The translations under genes were made by a program, and so were the position numbers. The notes beneath the pieces are model-generated. The model did not search any database. It saw only the letters and a program-made list of their open reading frames with translations, and had not been told where the DNA came from. This document shows positions 1 through 12,094 of a DNA stretch of 64,000 nt, one piece after another. The stretch comes from Trichoplax sp. H2 (Eukaryota; Placozoa; Uniplacotomia; Trichoplacea), in contig NOWV01000029.1 of assembly GCA_003344405.1 (NCBI GenBank), positions 124,001 through 188,000 of the forward strand, written 5' to 3'. How positions within the stretch are numbered: the stretch's first letter is position 1; each line of letters opens with the position of its first letter.

Positions 1-1259
1 TACAGAATCTTGCTCGATGTCAGATATAATGAACGGATGGAATTTATTAGTGTTGCTAACAGCGGTATAGCAGTAGAGTTAACTGATGTAATAACTTAAG
101 ATGAGTAAATAGGTTATTAAAACAATATCCGTAGCGGATTTTGATGTTGTAAAGATATGAGGATTTCGCACAGCTAATGCAATTACAGTGAGCAGCTCGG
201 TACTGGGCTGCATCAACTAAATCCAAAGTTATGGGTAATATTATAGATATCTGTAATTTACACAGAACCTGAAGATTAACTGAGCCTGAAATATACAATT
301 ATTATTCAGTTTGAGTGAAAATGGGCATATTTAACGTATAAAAAATAGTTGTACACAATATCTATACAGTTAACGTGGATCGTGATTAAGGATACTACTT
401 ATAAGTGTTTCCTTGAAATTATTTCAATGTTATACGTAGTACCGTATCTAATAATTTTTGAGCATATATTGCATGTTCTTATTTACTGTAAATTAAAGTA
501 AATTGCACAAAGTGGTCACGATTAATAAGAACTTACTGAATCAACTACATTACAGCAGGCATTAAAATAGAATAGTAAATCATTTATTGATATTTTGACT
601 TCAGTTGTTGAAATTTTTTAGTCTGCCTGATTTCTAATTGGATCTATACCCTTACTTTATGAGTCTACAAAGAGCTTTATTGATAGTTGATTTTTTTTTA
701 AATATATGATCTATACGTATATAAAGTTGTAAAAGAAATTGTAAAACATAGTTTTCAATATTAGCGAATCATCAAGATGCACATATCTGTTATGGCTAAT
801 CATATTAATGACATTACCTAAGCAAAATAGATAAGCTGTATGATACTAGTTTTATTGGCAATATGCTAGGAGTGCCTATCTGTCAATGAAACATTTTACT
901 AAGATATACCTATTTACGGTAATGCAATATCGCATAATATGGTATGTTGAACGTTATAATTATCATTAATTATTATAACGATATGTTATTGTGCTTTAGT
1001 ATAACACTCGTACAACCCGTATGAGATATATACAGTACAGTACTAACTTGCACATATACCGTACAATGTATATATACATATATATATCATCATAAAATTT
1101 ATGGATTTATCGTAGGTGAACCAGGATCCAGTATAATATAAATATTTATTCCACTAAATCTAGAATCTGTGAACTGGGAACTAGTTAAAAGCCTATAATA
1201 TATTAAATAAGAATATAAGTCTAACGTACAACAATACAGTTGTAATATGACATGCTTAC

Positions 1260-1437
1260 CATCACTACTTCGTTCTTGATTGAGACCACAGTTTTTGCAT
1301 TGTAAAGTTGCTATATCATAGTACTGAGTACTAGTGCACGTTTTATTTACTAAAGGAAACAGATTCGCACTAGTTAAAGGTAATATTGAAATGATTAAGA
1401 CTACTGGCAACAACTGACGATTACTTTTAGCCGCCAT
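1260..1437 (-). CDS. TMEM67: Meckelin (TMEM67), first coding exon only
   Basis: Meckelin is a transmembrane protein of the ciliary transition zone (MKS complex). The first 59 residues are visible. They begin MAAKSNRQLL, then a hydrophobic stretch (VVLIISILPLTSA) that fits a cleaved signal peptide, then the start of the Cys-rich ectodomain (TCTSTQYYDIATLQCKNCG), which aligns with the human segment reading CDNNQYFDISALSCVPCG. The exon ends in phase 1 at a clean donor (G|GTAAGC, intron from 1259 downward). The rest of the gene must lie at lower coordinates and off the window. I could not find the expected second exon starting with a CVC motif. An open Cys-containing stretch at about 56-290 (minus) sits behind a good acceptor (TATATTTCAG) in the right phase, but its similarity to meckelin is weak, so I leave it out. 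Confidence 0.72.
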
Positions 1438-3039
1438 AACTTTTTTCCGTTTCTGTTTTTAAAACAAGAATTTTAGTCATTTTTAAGTGCGCAAGCGTAA
1501 TTGAAGTTACGAGTGCACTACGAGTGCTTCGCCGGTATCCTAGATACAGATAGGCAGACAGACAACTGCAATTAGTCTCCAGTTAAATAATAATTAACTA
1601 GCTTATATCCTACGGTGGCACTCTATTATTATACTGTATAATTGGATATAACAGAATATAGTGCAATCGTGGTTTATATACTTTAGGTGCTAGTCATGGA
1701 TGGATAATGATGCCAGTAACGGGTTTGGCAATTTGACTTATACTACTTACTGGAAGTTATCTTAATAATCAGTTAAATGACTGCTCATGGCCATCTAAGT
1801 TATAATGTCGTCAACCAGCATAGCACTCGATAATCACCTATTTATCAGCTAGTACTTTTAACTATGTCTAACAAACCTAAATGCTTAGTCGAATGTAAAG
1901 TAGTGTCATGGTAGTAGCCGTAAAACTTGGCAATAACTACTACGAATTATATTAAAGCTAATCCTATAAATTTAATGCGAAGTAACATTAAATTCTTCAT
2001 TTGGGCTACGTGCCATTTATTCTTGTCACGACTAAGATTGCAATATAAAATATAAATGTTCTTTACCCTAGTTGATCCAGTAATTCTACCTTATAACCTG
2101 ATATTGAGTAGAACTTCTCTTCTAGTGATTGATTGCTTGTGTACTGATATAATTGATGATGCTAATCTAGCTTTTATCCTACAGACAACGTTGTGATCAA
2201 TGCATATAATCTACCTAAGTATTAGCTATTTTAGCGCATGTCAGTCAATTTTTGTTCAACATTAATGACACATACAAGATAATAGCGTGGATAGATATTT
2301 TAATAAAGACGATGTGACCAAAATTCTTAGTCATAAGTCGTACATTCGATGTATATTATAATCGATAAAATAAGTTGGAAGGTATCTATTATAAACTGGT
2401 ACAATGGAGGCCAAGCGTTTACTTATTTGTAAGTATTTAGCCTAAAAAATGGTTATAATCGTGTAACTTGTAGCATACATTAAAAGTTTACTATATCTCC
2501 ACTAATCGACACAGTTATAGCTACAACATTACGAACAATAAGGTTTTGTGAGAGTTATCGATTGGAAAGAATCAACATTCTTTCGACTATCTTAAATATA
2601 CGTGTATACTTAAATAAGTAGTTCACGACAGCTTTGCGCTATACTCATACTGTGTACTTATATATATATATACATAAATGAAATACCGTGATAAAGTACT
2701 TTCTCAGTACATAAATTCCGTCATAAAATGCTAAGATGATAGAGCATGTCCCCAAAGTTATACAGACATGATTGACTACCTAATACTGTATATATGATAA
2801 AATCCATTTAATACGGCTATGTTGCTTGGGCACAACTATAGTATGCTACGGCTTGTTTTACAAGGGATAAAGCCAACACAAGTATCCTATGAAATACTGA
2901 TTAAGGTTATTAGTACTTCTTGAGCCATTTTACAGAGGCAGTGTCCTTAAAAATTTGATTGGTTACTTACTCTCTTTTAATTAATACTCTAATACAAATA
3001 TGTCAAACTAGTATTACAAACATTGTAATGATTGTTCTA
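1438..3039. other. Spacer between TMEM67 5' end and syntrophin 3' end
   Basis: About 1.6 kb of AT-rich sequence. I see no exon with supported splice sites, no RNA gene and no dense repeat. It should contain the TMEM67 promoter, as that gene starts at 1437 on the minus strand. Confidence 0.5.
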
Positions 3040-5253
3040 TCAACAATACAATCCTAGCCTGGTGGTTTTTGCAGATAGAAACGTGTGTAAGATAAACACA
3101 ACCGGCTTAGGACAGCCATGAAGATCCAATTCCTAATAAAGTGACATTCAATTTGCAAAAACAATTATCTACGTAAGTATGAGCACAAGGTTAAGATTGC
3201 TAATCCGTTGCCCGTTGAAATTTGTTGCTAAAAACTTACTTGTGCTCCATCGTCACCTCCAAAATCGAGGTATAAAAAGCGCTGTCCATCATCTGAGGAC
3301 ATTCTAAGTCTTTCGTATGGGTACCGCCAAATGATTCGGGGGATTCGGTGCCTACCATCAGGAGATGATCTTGCAGCCGCTAAACAAAAGCCATCTTCCC
3401 AATGAAGTGTTAGTCTTGCATCTTCATTCTTATGCGTTACCGCTATTGTTAATAAGTATACAAAGTGTTAGCTTTTCAAGTTGGCATGTGGTTAGTCTAG
3501 CGCGTTCAAGTTGCAGAATGAACTAGGCTATGGTCTAGATAGCAATATCGAAGGCAATAATTTTACTAACCGCAGCTAATTTCTTTAATTAGTGCTGCCG
3601 CTGCATGGGCTCCCTGTACCAATGCACGAGACCATGATTTCATTGCACGATTCGTTTCCGTACGAAAAACGTGGGTTTCTACACCATTTCGCGAGCCAGT
3701 GCGTGTAGCAAATATCCAATCATTATTACGTGTATTGTTGCTGCAACTAATTAATCTTGTTGCAAGCAAAGGATGACTAACAACTGGCGTTGACCACTCA
3801 TCTCTCGACCATGGGATGCTTTTATACAATAAGATATCTTTAGCAGTGAGGGCAACGAAAGCTGGTTTCCATTTCTTGATTTCTCGAATGCTTTCGGAAC
3901 TGTAATATATTATGATAATTTGATCTATGTGAATATTTTAGTGAATAAAGTCATACTGACAAAGGTGATAAGTTATGGTAATATTCATAACTTCATTTAA
4001 GTTCGCTTAAGGTCAATGAATTGTAAAGATATCGGCTATTTCACTTGCGTATTATCTAATATTATTAGTTAAGAGTACTAATTGCAAATGAGCTCTATCT
4101 TTCATACTGTACACCATTTACTATACTTGACAATCTTGACCTTGATAATTTACTTGAAGTGTTTTATGAATGAAATTTGTCAATACAAGTGCAAGTGCTG
4201 AGTGGTCTTATTACGTTGTAATTGTACAACAGAAACTATTGTATTGTATCACAGAGTAAAATACCTTGCAGTGGTTATTTGTTCATGTAACCAACCCATT
4301 TGCTTTATTTCGCGGCTATTACCAATTGCATCTAGCACTTGATTGGCTTCATCAATTGCCACTTTAATCTGAAGTTCAGCGTTATGGCTAATAGCCTCAA
4401 ACCATTGATCGAATTCATCTTGATCTTTACAGCGTAATATGCATGCAGGGCAGCCATCGCTGGTTCGAATTTCAAATGTTGTATTGGTTTTATTGTGAAC
4501 TGATGGTGAAATTAACTGGGTTAGGTGGCATAACTTTAAGGGTATCGTTTTGACTTCTCGCCAATTTTGAAATCCGCTCGAATTTTCACCATTTGTCGAT
4601 GTTTCCACTTCAGAAACCAATGAACTCAGCAGCTGTTGACGAGAACGTATATCATGATCTTGTAAATATTTTACCTGTAGCACAACTTCACGTCCAGATA
4701 ACTTTAAGGCTTTGACAGCATGATCGTGCGTAGCATTGGTTAGATCGACGCCATTGACTGATAAGATAGCATCACCAACATATAGACTGTTTGTTTGTTC
4801 AGCGGCCAAGCCTTTAAAAATTTTCGATATTGTTATTGGTAATTTATTTTCGATTCCACCTTTAATACTGATGCCAAGGCCTCCAATATCTTGTTTAACA
4901 ACTGTTACTTGGCGTACTTGATCCAAGATGGAGTTGGGTGGTTGGCTTGATTCAGCGTCATTGGCAATAGTAGTGTTATCAGTAGTATCATTATCTTGAT
5001 CGATATTGATCGATTGAGCGATGGTGGAATCATCGTTCTGTTGCTCTCCTGAATTAGTTGGTTGAGTTGTATCTTGCTCTTGTTGGTTTGGTGGTTGATC
5101 TTTTGTTTTTTGTTGGGGTATCAATTTGGATACTTTATCGCTCTCTAAACTGATGGTTAACAATTCGCCCTTTAGCGTTACGAGAGTCCGAAGCCATTCT
5201 TCGGTGGCCGGCCTATACAAGTCTAGAAATCCGTTAAGGCTTGCGTGTGCCAT
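3040..5253 (-). CDS. Syntrophin (alpha/beta type), complete
   Basis: Syntrophins are dystrophin-associated adaptors at the membrane cortex. Exons (minus): 5253-4265, 3899-3571, 3442-3240, 3132-3040; total 1614 nt, 537 aa, all phases consistent. Order of parts: first half of the split PH1 domain (residues 1-45), a Q/N/T-rich insert (about 46-110), PDZ domain (about 113-196) with the GLGISI carboxylate-binding loop and the [12 protein letters not shown] strand, second half of PH1, PH2 with the SHPLLATRL and [12 protein letters not shown] signatures, then the syntrophin-unique C-terminus ([33 protein letters not shown]). The first exon codes for 329 residues uninterrupted, unlike the finely split neighbours. 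Which syntrophin class it belongs to cannot be decided by eye. The start Met is the first one before the PH1 strand [11 protein letters not shown]. Confidence 0.95.
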
Positions 5254-5510
5254 ATCACTTGATGTATTGGAACTCGTCGTTCTTACAAGTCGCCACTCAA
5301 ACTGGATAGAGCTGAATGAAAGCTGTAAACTCGATGCTCACAAGGAATCGAATGGGGGGGAGCATAGAGTAGAAGCGAATCAATTCTTTTTAACCCACTA
5401 ATCTGAAATGTATCAATGTCAGGGCTTAAGTGAGTGCGTGATTGTGTACGCACTTTATATAACCTCGATGTCTCTAATCTTTGAGTGGGTTTTTGATTGA
5501 CAGTCCAGTC
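5254..5510. other. Proximal upstream region of syntrophin
   Basis: Short unique sequence between the syntrophin start codon and the first GTACW array. It is presumed to hold the promoter and 5' UTR. No certain TATA box or initiator was identified. Confidence 0.35.
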
Positions 5511-5592
5511 CAGTACAGTACGCACATGATAGGCAGTGGAGTACTGTACTGTCTGCACTGTACTGTACACTACAGTATACTGTAGTACAGTA
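5511..5592. repeat. (GTACW)n array upstream of syntrophin
   Basis: First cluster of GTACT/GTACA pentamers, with occasional extra GT or CTGTCT interruptions, about 260 bp upstream of the syntrophin ATG. The class is its own reverse complement, so the array has no strand. Confidence 0.85.
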
Positions 5593-5786
5593 AAAATAAT
5601 GGTCCGCCATTAAAACGATTTTTTTACTATCTATTGACATAGTACGTTCATGCTATCATGATAATCTATCTTGGGAGATATCTTTCTATGGGTATAGATG
5701 TCATATATAAATACTATGCAGGAATTTGAACGAAATACAACTTTGATTTTTGAACGAAGGGGAGACATCGAAAGTCATCAGATTGT

Positions 5787-5832
5787 ACAGCTTACTACTG
5801 TACAGTGTACAGTGTACAGTAGTAGTGCCGTA
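5787..5832. repeat. (GTACW)n array, GTGTACA-rich variant
   Basis: Short cluster in which GTACA units are separated by GT, giving CAGTGTACAGTGTACAGT. The same variant recurs near 10520 and 47760. Confidence 0.8.
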
Positions 5833-5863
5833 CTACATGTAGACTTACTGTGCTGTATCAGCT

Positions 5864-7323
5864 GTTCAATGAACTCTTCCCTCTTTGATGAAGTTTACTG
5901 ACTGTGAGAACATTGCAAATCAATAGAGTAGAGCAGAGTCTGCGTACAAAAGCTTAACATGAACCCTTCAACAATAGCCAATAGGATTGCATGGAAGACA
6001 GCAGTACAGTACAGAACTGCACAGTAGCATAGTACTGTACAGTACTATATACTGTAGTACAGTACATCGTTGGCTTGTAAAATGATGTCTCAAAGTAACT
6101 TCAAAAGCTTAACATTAACCCTTCATCAATAGCCAATAGGATTGCATGGAAGACTGCAGTACAGTACTGTACAGTACTGTACAGAACTGCACAGTAGCAT
6201 AGTACAGTACAGTACTGTACAATGTACTGTACATCGTTGGCTTGTAAAATGATGTCTCAAAGTAACTTCATCATCACACAGTAGCCAATATTCACAGACG
6301 TAGTTTCGTCCAATCTCCGCTAGATTCAAAAGTGAAAATGAACTGACTGTTGAATAGAATATTGACAGTAATTTATTTTTGAGCTAAAATGAAATACATT
6401 GAAAGTCCCACTGTACCATTGCTGCAGCTAGTGAGCCCATAAAAGAATACGTACTGTACTGTACTGTATATGGTATACTGTACCGTCTGTACGTACAGTA
6501 TGCAAAGATTTGCAACAGTACAGAAGCAATTTTGTTGTACAGTATTGGTCTGTAGACTGTACAGTACTGTATACTGTACAGACCAACGTACACTGTACTG
6601 TACAGTATAGTAGTGTAGGGTGGCCCAAAACAGGCGTAGCCGTGTACAGTACAATACACTAGAGAGTACAGTACTGTGCCTAGAGCTTTTGTGACGTTTG
6701 CTTTAATATGGTCCGGTGGTATTATTATCTTTCTATATACAGTACTGTATTTTTTCTTTCTTTTGTCAAGACTAACGTATAAATACGTATAAATAATGGA
6801 GTCAAATAAATAAAATAGAAACAAAGAGTAACTATCCAGTCATTGAATATATTGCAATAACCAATGGCTGGCTAAGTACTATACTGTACCTATTGCACAA
6901 GTTGAGATACAGAGTTACACTATTGCGCGGGTGAAATGAAAAATTGCCGCGTTAAAAGTCCATGTCACTTTGTACAGCACTATGCACCGTGTACAGTACT
7001 GTACTGTACGTGCACAGTACAGACTACAGTACAGTACTATACTACAGTACAGTATACAGTACTGTGCTGTACTGTACTGTATGGTGGAGAAAATGGGTCC
7101 AAATCATTGTGTCCGTGTACTCTACTGTACACTGTACTGTATAAAGTCAGATACCGTCGTACAGTACAAGTGTACATGGACTCGATCAACTCAGAGAGAC
7201 TTCTAGATTGCAATATTTATTGGAGGACTGGTTGAGAGGACACATGCGGATAAGTTGAACTTATCCAATTGACTTACTATTGACTCTTCGGACGGAATCG
7301 TTTCGCCGCCCTCGCTGATAACC
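5864..7323. repeat. Tandem duplication copy A, with internal GTACW arrays
   Basis: A 1460 bp unit starting TTCAATGAACTCTTCCCTC and ending GCCGCCCTCGCTGATAACC. It is repeated after the gap at 7344-8680. Blocks of unique, almost unchanged sequence alternate with GTACW arrays at about 6001-6066, 6160-6232, 6448-6740 and 6973-7175. This copy has an extra internal duplication: the block starting AAAAGCTTAACATGAACCC at 5949 recurs, slightly diverged, near 6103. No transposase or other coding signal is seen. The open frames here are translations of the satellite (runs of Y, C, T, V, S) and are not genes. Confidence 0.9.
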
Positions 7324-7343
7324 NNNNNNNNNNNNNNNNNNNN
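7324..7343. other. Assembly gap (20 N)
   Basis: Twenty Ns lie exactly at the junction of the two copies of the 1.3-1.5 kb duplication. Confidence 0.99.
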
Positions 7344-8680
7344 TTCAATGAACTCTTCCCTCTTTGATGAAGTTTACTGACTGTGAGAACATTGCAAATC
7401 AATAGAGTAGAGCAGAGTCTGCGTACAAAAGCTTAACATGAACCCTTCAACAATAGCCAATAGGATTGCATGGAAGACTGCAGTACAGTACAGAACTGCA
7501 CAGTAGCATAGTACTGTACAGTATACTGTAGTACAGTGTACATCGTTGGCTTTTAAAATGATGTCTCAAAGTAACTTCATCATCACACAGTAGCCAATAT
7601 TCACAGACGTAGTTTTGTCCGATCTCCGCTAGATTCAAAAGTGAAAATGAACTGACTGTTGAATAGAATATTGACAGTAATTTATTTTTGGGCTAAAATG
7701 AAATACTGTACATTGAAAGTCCCACTGTACTGTACCATTGCTACAGCTAGTGAGCCCATAAAAGAATACGTACTGTACTGTACTGTACTGTATAGTATAC
7801 TGTACCGTCTGTACGTACTGTATGCAAAGATTTGCAACAGTACTGTAGAAGCAATTTTGTTGTACTGTACTGTACTGTACTGTACTGTATACTGTACAGA
7901 CCAACGGTACACTGTACTGTATACTGTAGTAGGGTGGCCCAAAACAGGCGTAGCCGTGTACAGTACTATACAGTACAATACACTAGAGAGTACTGTACAG
8001 TACAGTACAGTACTGTGCCTACAGCTTTTGTGACGTTTGCTTTAATATGGTCCGGTGGTATTATCTTTCTATATACTGTATTTTTTCTTTCTTTTGTCAA
8101 GACTAACGTATAAATACGTATAAACAATGGAGTCAAATAAATAAAATAGAAACAAAGAGTAACTATCCAGTCATTGAATATATTGCAATAACCAATGGCT
8201 GGCTAAGTACTGTACTGTACCTATTACACAAGTTGAGATACAGAGTTACACTATTGCGCGGGTGAAATGAAAAATTGCCGCGTTAAAAGTCCATGTCACT
8301 TTGTACAGCACTACAGTATGCACCGTGTACTGTACTGTACAGTACAGTACGTGCACAACACTGACTACAGTACTATACTACAGTATACTGTACTGTGCTG
8401 TACTGTATGGTGAAGAAAATGGGTCCAAATCATTGTATCCGTGTACTGTACTGTACACTACTGTCGGTGTTCTGTACTGTACTGTACACTGTATAAAGTC
8501 AGATGCCGTCGTACAGTACTGTACAAGTGTACATGGACTCGATCAACTCAGAGAGACTTCTAGATTGCAATATTTATTGGAGGACTGGTTGAGAGGACAC
8601 ATGCGGATAAGTTGAACTTATCCAATTGACTTACTATTGACTCTTCGGACGGAATCGTTTCGCCGCCCTCGCTGATAACC
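7344..8680. repeat. Tandem duplication copy B, with internal GTACW arrays
   Basis: Second copy (1337 bp) of the unit at 5864-7323. It lacks the internal ~154 bp duplication. Outside the arrays it differs by few substitutions. Inside them the number of GTACW units and the A/T at the W position differ often (for example GTACAGTATGC in copy A against GTACTGTATGC here, near 7820). The arrangement around an N gap fits either a real tandem duplication or two haplotypes placed side by side. Confidence 0.9.
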
Positions 8681-11328
8681 TAAAGCCGATACAACATCTC
8701 CTCCCCAATTAAAAGACTTCTTCATTTTCTGCAACACTGCACGTGATGCAAATTGCGTCGGTTGATTTTACAAATCTCTAATCATCTATCCCAAGATTTC
8801 AAGCATTAACGCCCTACAGCAGGTATGTAAAAATGATGTAGTAAATATTGTGTATGTCTTCTCAGGTGTTTATTCAATTTCCTGGATAGTAACAAGTTCC
8901 ATAGTATATATTGCTATCTCTCCAAACCTTTTCACAAAGTCACGTAATTTATATCATGAATCAGAGGTCGCTATTGTACAAGTTACATTATCAAACGTTG
9001 ATATTTTTGTCAATCAATCGACGCCGCTATAGATACACAGCTCATACGTAATAAGATTCTATTTACGTGTTAATGTTCAAGTGAAATAAGTGCGGTGTTA
9101 TTAGGGTATGAATATCAAGTCGATAGCTTACGATTTTGAAGATAGATAGCTCGTTACGGGTGTTGAGACGAGAATATTTCATTATTAAATATTTATCTGG
9201 TGGGGTAAGTGAGTATAACTTTCCAAGTACTTATGCACTATACTGTACACTGTACAGGTAAGACGAGTTGATCCAAGTTTTATGGATTACAGTATGCCGC
9301 TCCGAATTTTAAATCCATATAAACTGCACGGAATAAAGCGGCACATGACCGGCTGATTCATTACTTAGCCATAGAAACCACTCTGTACCCTGTGTTGTAC
9401 TGTACATTTGTACAATATAGTATCCACAAAATACGTACAGCACTGCAGGTACGTATAGTAGATGGACTCATTCGAGTTTGTACTTTGTACTTATATAGTA
9501 AAATCGGTGCTATTAGTCCGTGCAAATAAATAAACTTTGACGGTAATCAGTATTGTAAATATTAAGTTTTGGCTTGCTTAAATCAAGTGATGCGAAAAGT
9601 TTCCCTTCGTTCAAAGTTAAATCGATTGTTCAGTTTTCGTTTAACCAATCAAATCATAGTGACAGTCGTGCGACGATGGTAGCACTACACCTAGCAGCAG
9701 TTAGGGAGATTAATCTTCTAATGTCGGAATATTGTATTCTATTACTGGTAATAATAAAAAAAAAATAGATGCAATCTTGTTGCATGTTACCAATCGAACT
9801 GTTTTATTGGTAATTGAATAAAGATGTGTTTCATTTCAGTATCATAGCTTACACACAATGCGCTATTCAGGAATCAAATTGGAGAGTTATGCGACAGTGT
9901 CTGTCTGGGATGATGCTCCATTAACGGCTAAGTTTTTCGATAGAAAACTCAACTATAATAACATGCATCTTCGTAACGGTATACACGTACTATATCAATG
10001 TGAACCCCAGGGGCACTCTTGAATACACTAAGTTGCTTGTCTTGCCTAGTATTGACTGCGTAACCTGAATATTCTAGACCAAAGGCGATTCGAATGATAC
10101 TCTCCTTCCATGACAGCTACTGCACTTGTATTGACCTACAATGCAGATGCATCAACAATTTGGTGTTTCAATGATTGGTGATTAGTTGGAAACAGTGCGA
10201 TTAAGCTGAAGTTAGTATCGTGTATGCACTGTACAGTACAGTACTGTACTATATTGGTGCGTAGAAGTACCTGATTGATCTGGTTGGACGGTACCTCTAC
10301 AGTTGACAGTGATTATCTCTCTTTTAGCAAAGGTGGTAATAATACAGTACAATAATTCTACTTTATCTTTATTGCAAAGGATAAATTTGCTTTATTAATT
10401 TGTTTTAATTGAAATCTCTCTCTATCTTTGTATTGTTGTGAGTTCTTTAATGTGATCCTGCTGTGTTTTGTAAGTTAACCAGATGGAGTTTCTTAGACCG
10501 AGTGACTTCGTACAGCACTGTACAGTGTACAGTGTACAGTACGTATATGACATTGATTATTAGCGAAGATTCTAGTGCCTTCTTGTTGTTAGTCGATGCC
10601 CGTTTGTATGTTTATGCTACGTTCGTGTTTATATATATATACTGTATAGACTTGGATACTAGTCACATTCCATTCCCCCGAGTATCTTGATGTTTTCATA
10701 CCAACTGTAGCCAGAGTAAAATGTCATAAGAATACATCTAATATAAGAATCGTGTATCGTTTTTGCTTCATCATTGCAACGTACTGTTTGGTATATTATT
10801 GTACTGTAGATGGATATGGCCAGGGGGTATTGGTATTGCTATTGTTATTACTACACTATTAACTGCTATTCATGTGCGGTATATAAGCACACGTGAGCGC
10901 TGGCTTGGATTGATTGATTTGGTACCCTAACCCCACGTGTTCATATTTCGAAGTTAGTCCTTCTGTGATCATCACGCATCGTTCTGTTTGCTTATTTACT
11001 GTTGTGTTGGAAAAGAATTGGTTGAAACTTGATGTTACTATAGTAGACGTGAGAAAGGTTCGGTTCAATCCCTTTATGTTGTATATAACTTTACTGTGCA
11101 CTACAGTATATATATACAGTACAGTACGCTAACTACACGAAGCATGTAGAATGGGGGGCTTGTGGTATCTTGGTTGTTACTCTGAAGTGCGGTTCGATAT
11201 CAATTGTGAAAAATTTCTTCCTAGGACGTTCAGTGATGTACAGTAAACGACATATATATATACTGTATTGTAAAAGTACATGTACATTGTACACTTGTAC
11301 AGTACAGTAAGCAAAGGTTTTTCTTTTT
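8681..11328. other. Divergent spacer, sparse GTACW clusters, no gene found
   Basis: About 2.6 kb between the large duplication and the next repeat. Small GTACW clusters occur near 9240-9255, 9395-9440, 10220-10250, 10505-10545, 11100-11130 and 11260-11310. Open frames of 60-80 codons exist on both strands but show no family similarity and no supported splice sites, so none is called. Confidence 0.5.
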
Positions 11329-11641
11329 TTCTTTCTTTAATGTCTATCAAGTAAAAATGCTGCCAAACTACAGACTGTATGGTTACTCTAGCTGACTAGG
11401 AGTACCAATGGGTGGGGGCTGGCGTGGGCTTATTTTGGACATCATTTGTTCTTTCTTTCTTGGGAAAATGAACGATATGCCCCTAAAATATAGTGGCATA
11501 TCGTTCATTTTCCCTTCTTTCTTCAATGTCTATCAAGTAAAAATGTTGCCAAACTACAGACTGTATGGTTACTCTAGCTGACTAGGAGAACCAATGGGTG
11601 GGGGGGGGGCAGGCGTGGGCTTATTTTGGACATCATTTGTT
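11329..11641. repeat. Direct duplication (~120 bp copies, 185 bp period)
   Basis: The block starting TTTAATGTCTATCAAGTAAA and ending TTTTGGACATCATTTGTT occurs twice (about 11336-11450 and 11521-11641). There are a few substitutions and a longer G run in the second copy. A perfect inverted repeat (11462-11514) lies between the two copies. Confidence 0.9.
11462..11514. repeat. Perfect 20-bp inverted repeat (hairpin)
   Basis: The left arm, 11462-11481 (GGGAAAATGAACGATATGCC), is the exact reverse complement of the right arm at 11495-11514, with a 13-nt AT-rich loop. It could be a small foldback element or the scar of one. No flanking coding sequence or clear target-site duplication was seen apart from the CTTTCTTTCTT-like flank. 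Confidence 0.92.
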
Positions 11642-11928
11642 TGACTATCGACTCCACTACAGTATTGAAGGGTCTCTACAGTCTACAGTACAGTATACTG
11701 TGACTGTGACAAGTCAGTGACCAGTGACCACTGTGTGGGGCGCACTAACATTAGCAGAGGCAATGGATCGAGTGCGTCTGCGTAGATGATTGATTATTTT
11801 TTCTTTCCAAGTTTTGTATTTCTTGTCAGTTTATTAGTTATCAGTTATCGCCTCATCATGATGTAATTTAAATTAAATTTCAATTCAATTGTGGAAAAAA
11901 GAATTGGCGATGAAGAAATTGAAATTGG
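11642..11928. other. Spacer, no gene found
   Basis: Unique sequence with a small GTACW/GTGACC-type cluster near 11680-11730. No coding signal. Confidence 0.5.
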
Positions 11929-12094
11929 TCATTTCCCTTATTGAATCATCCTATCTTGCTACTGTTGTGTTGTATATTGATGAAAATGGAGTCAGATCGG
12001 ATGAATGACTTTCATTTCCCTTATTGAATCATCCTATCTTGCTACTGTTGTGTTGTATATTGATGAAAATGGAGTCGGATCGGATGAATCACTT
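11929..12094. repeat. 83-bp tandem duplication
   Basis: The unit starting TCATTTCCCTTATTGAATCA occurs twice in a row with an 83-bp period. The copies are almost identical (GTCAGATCGG against GTCGGATCGG). It is non-coding. Confidence 0.9.

Noticed and set aside
6126-8615. Many 60-146 codon open frames on both strands rich in Y, C, T, V and S
   Set aside because: They are translations of GTACW arrays, which contain few stop codons in any frame. They overlap on both strands and have no family similarity.
5864-8680. DNA transposon (MITE) explanation for the large duplicated unit
   Set aside because: No terminal inverted repeats or target-site duplication at its ends. The copies are adjacent, not dispersed, and meet at a gap.
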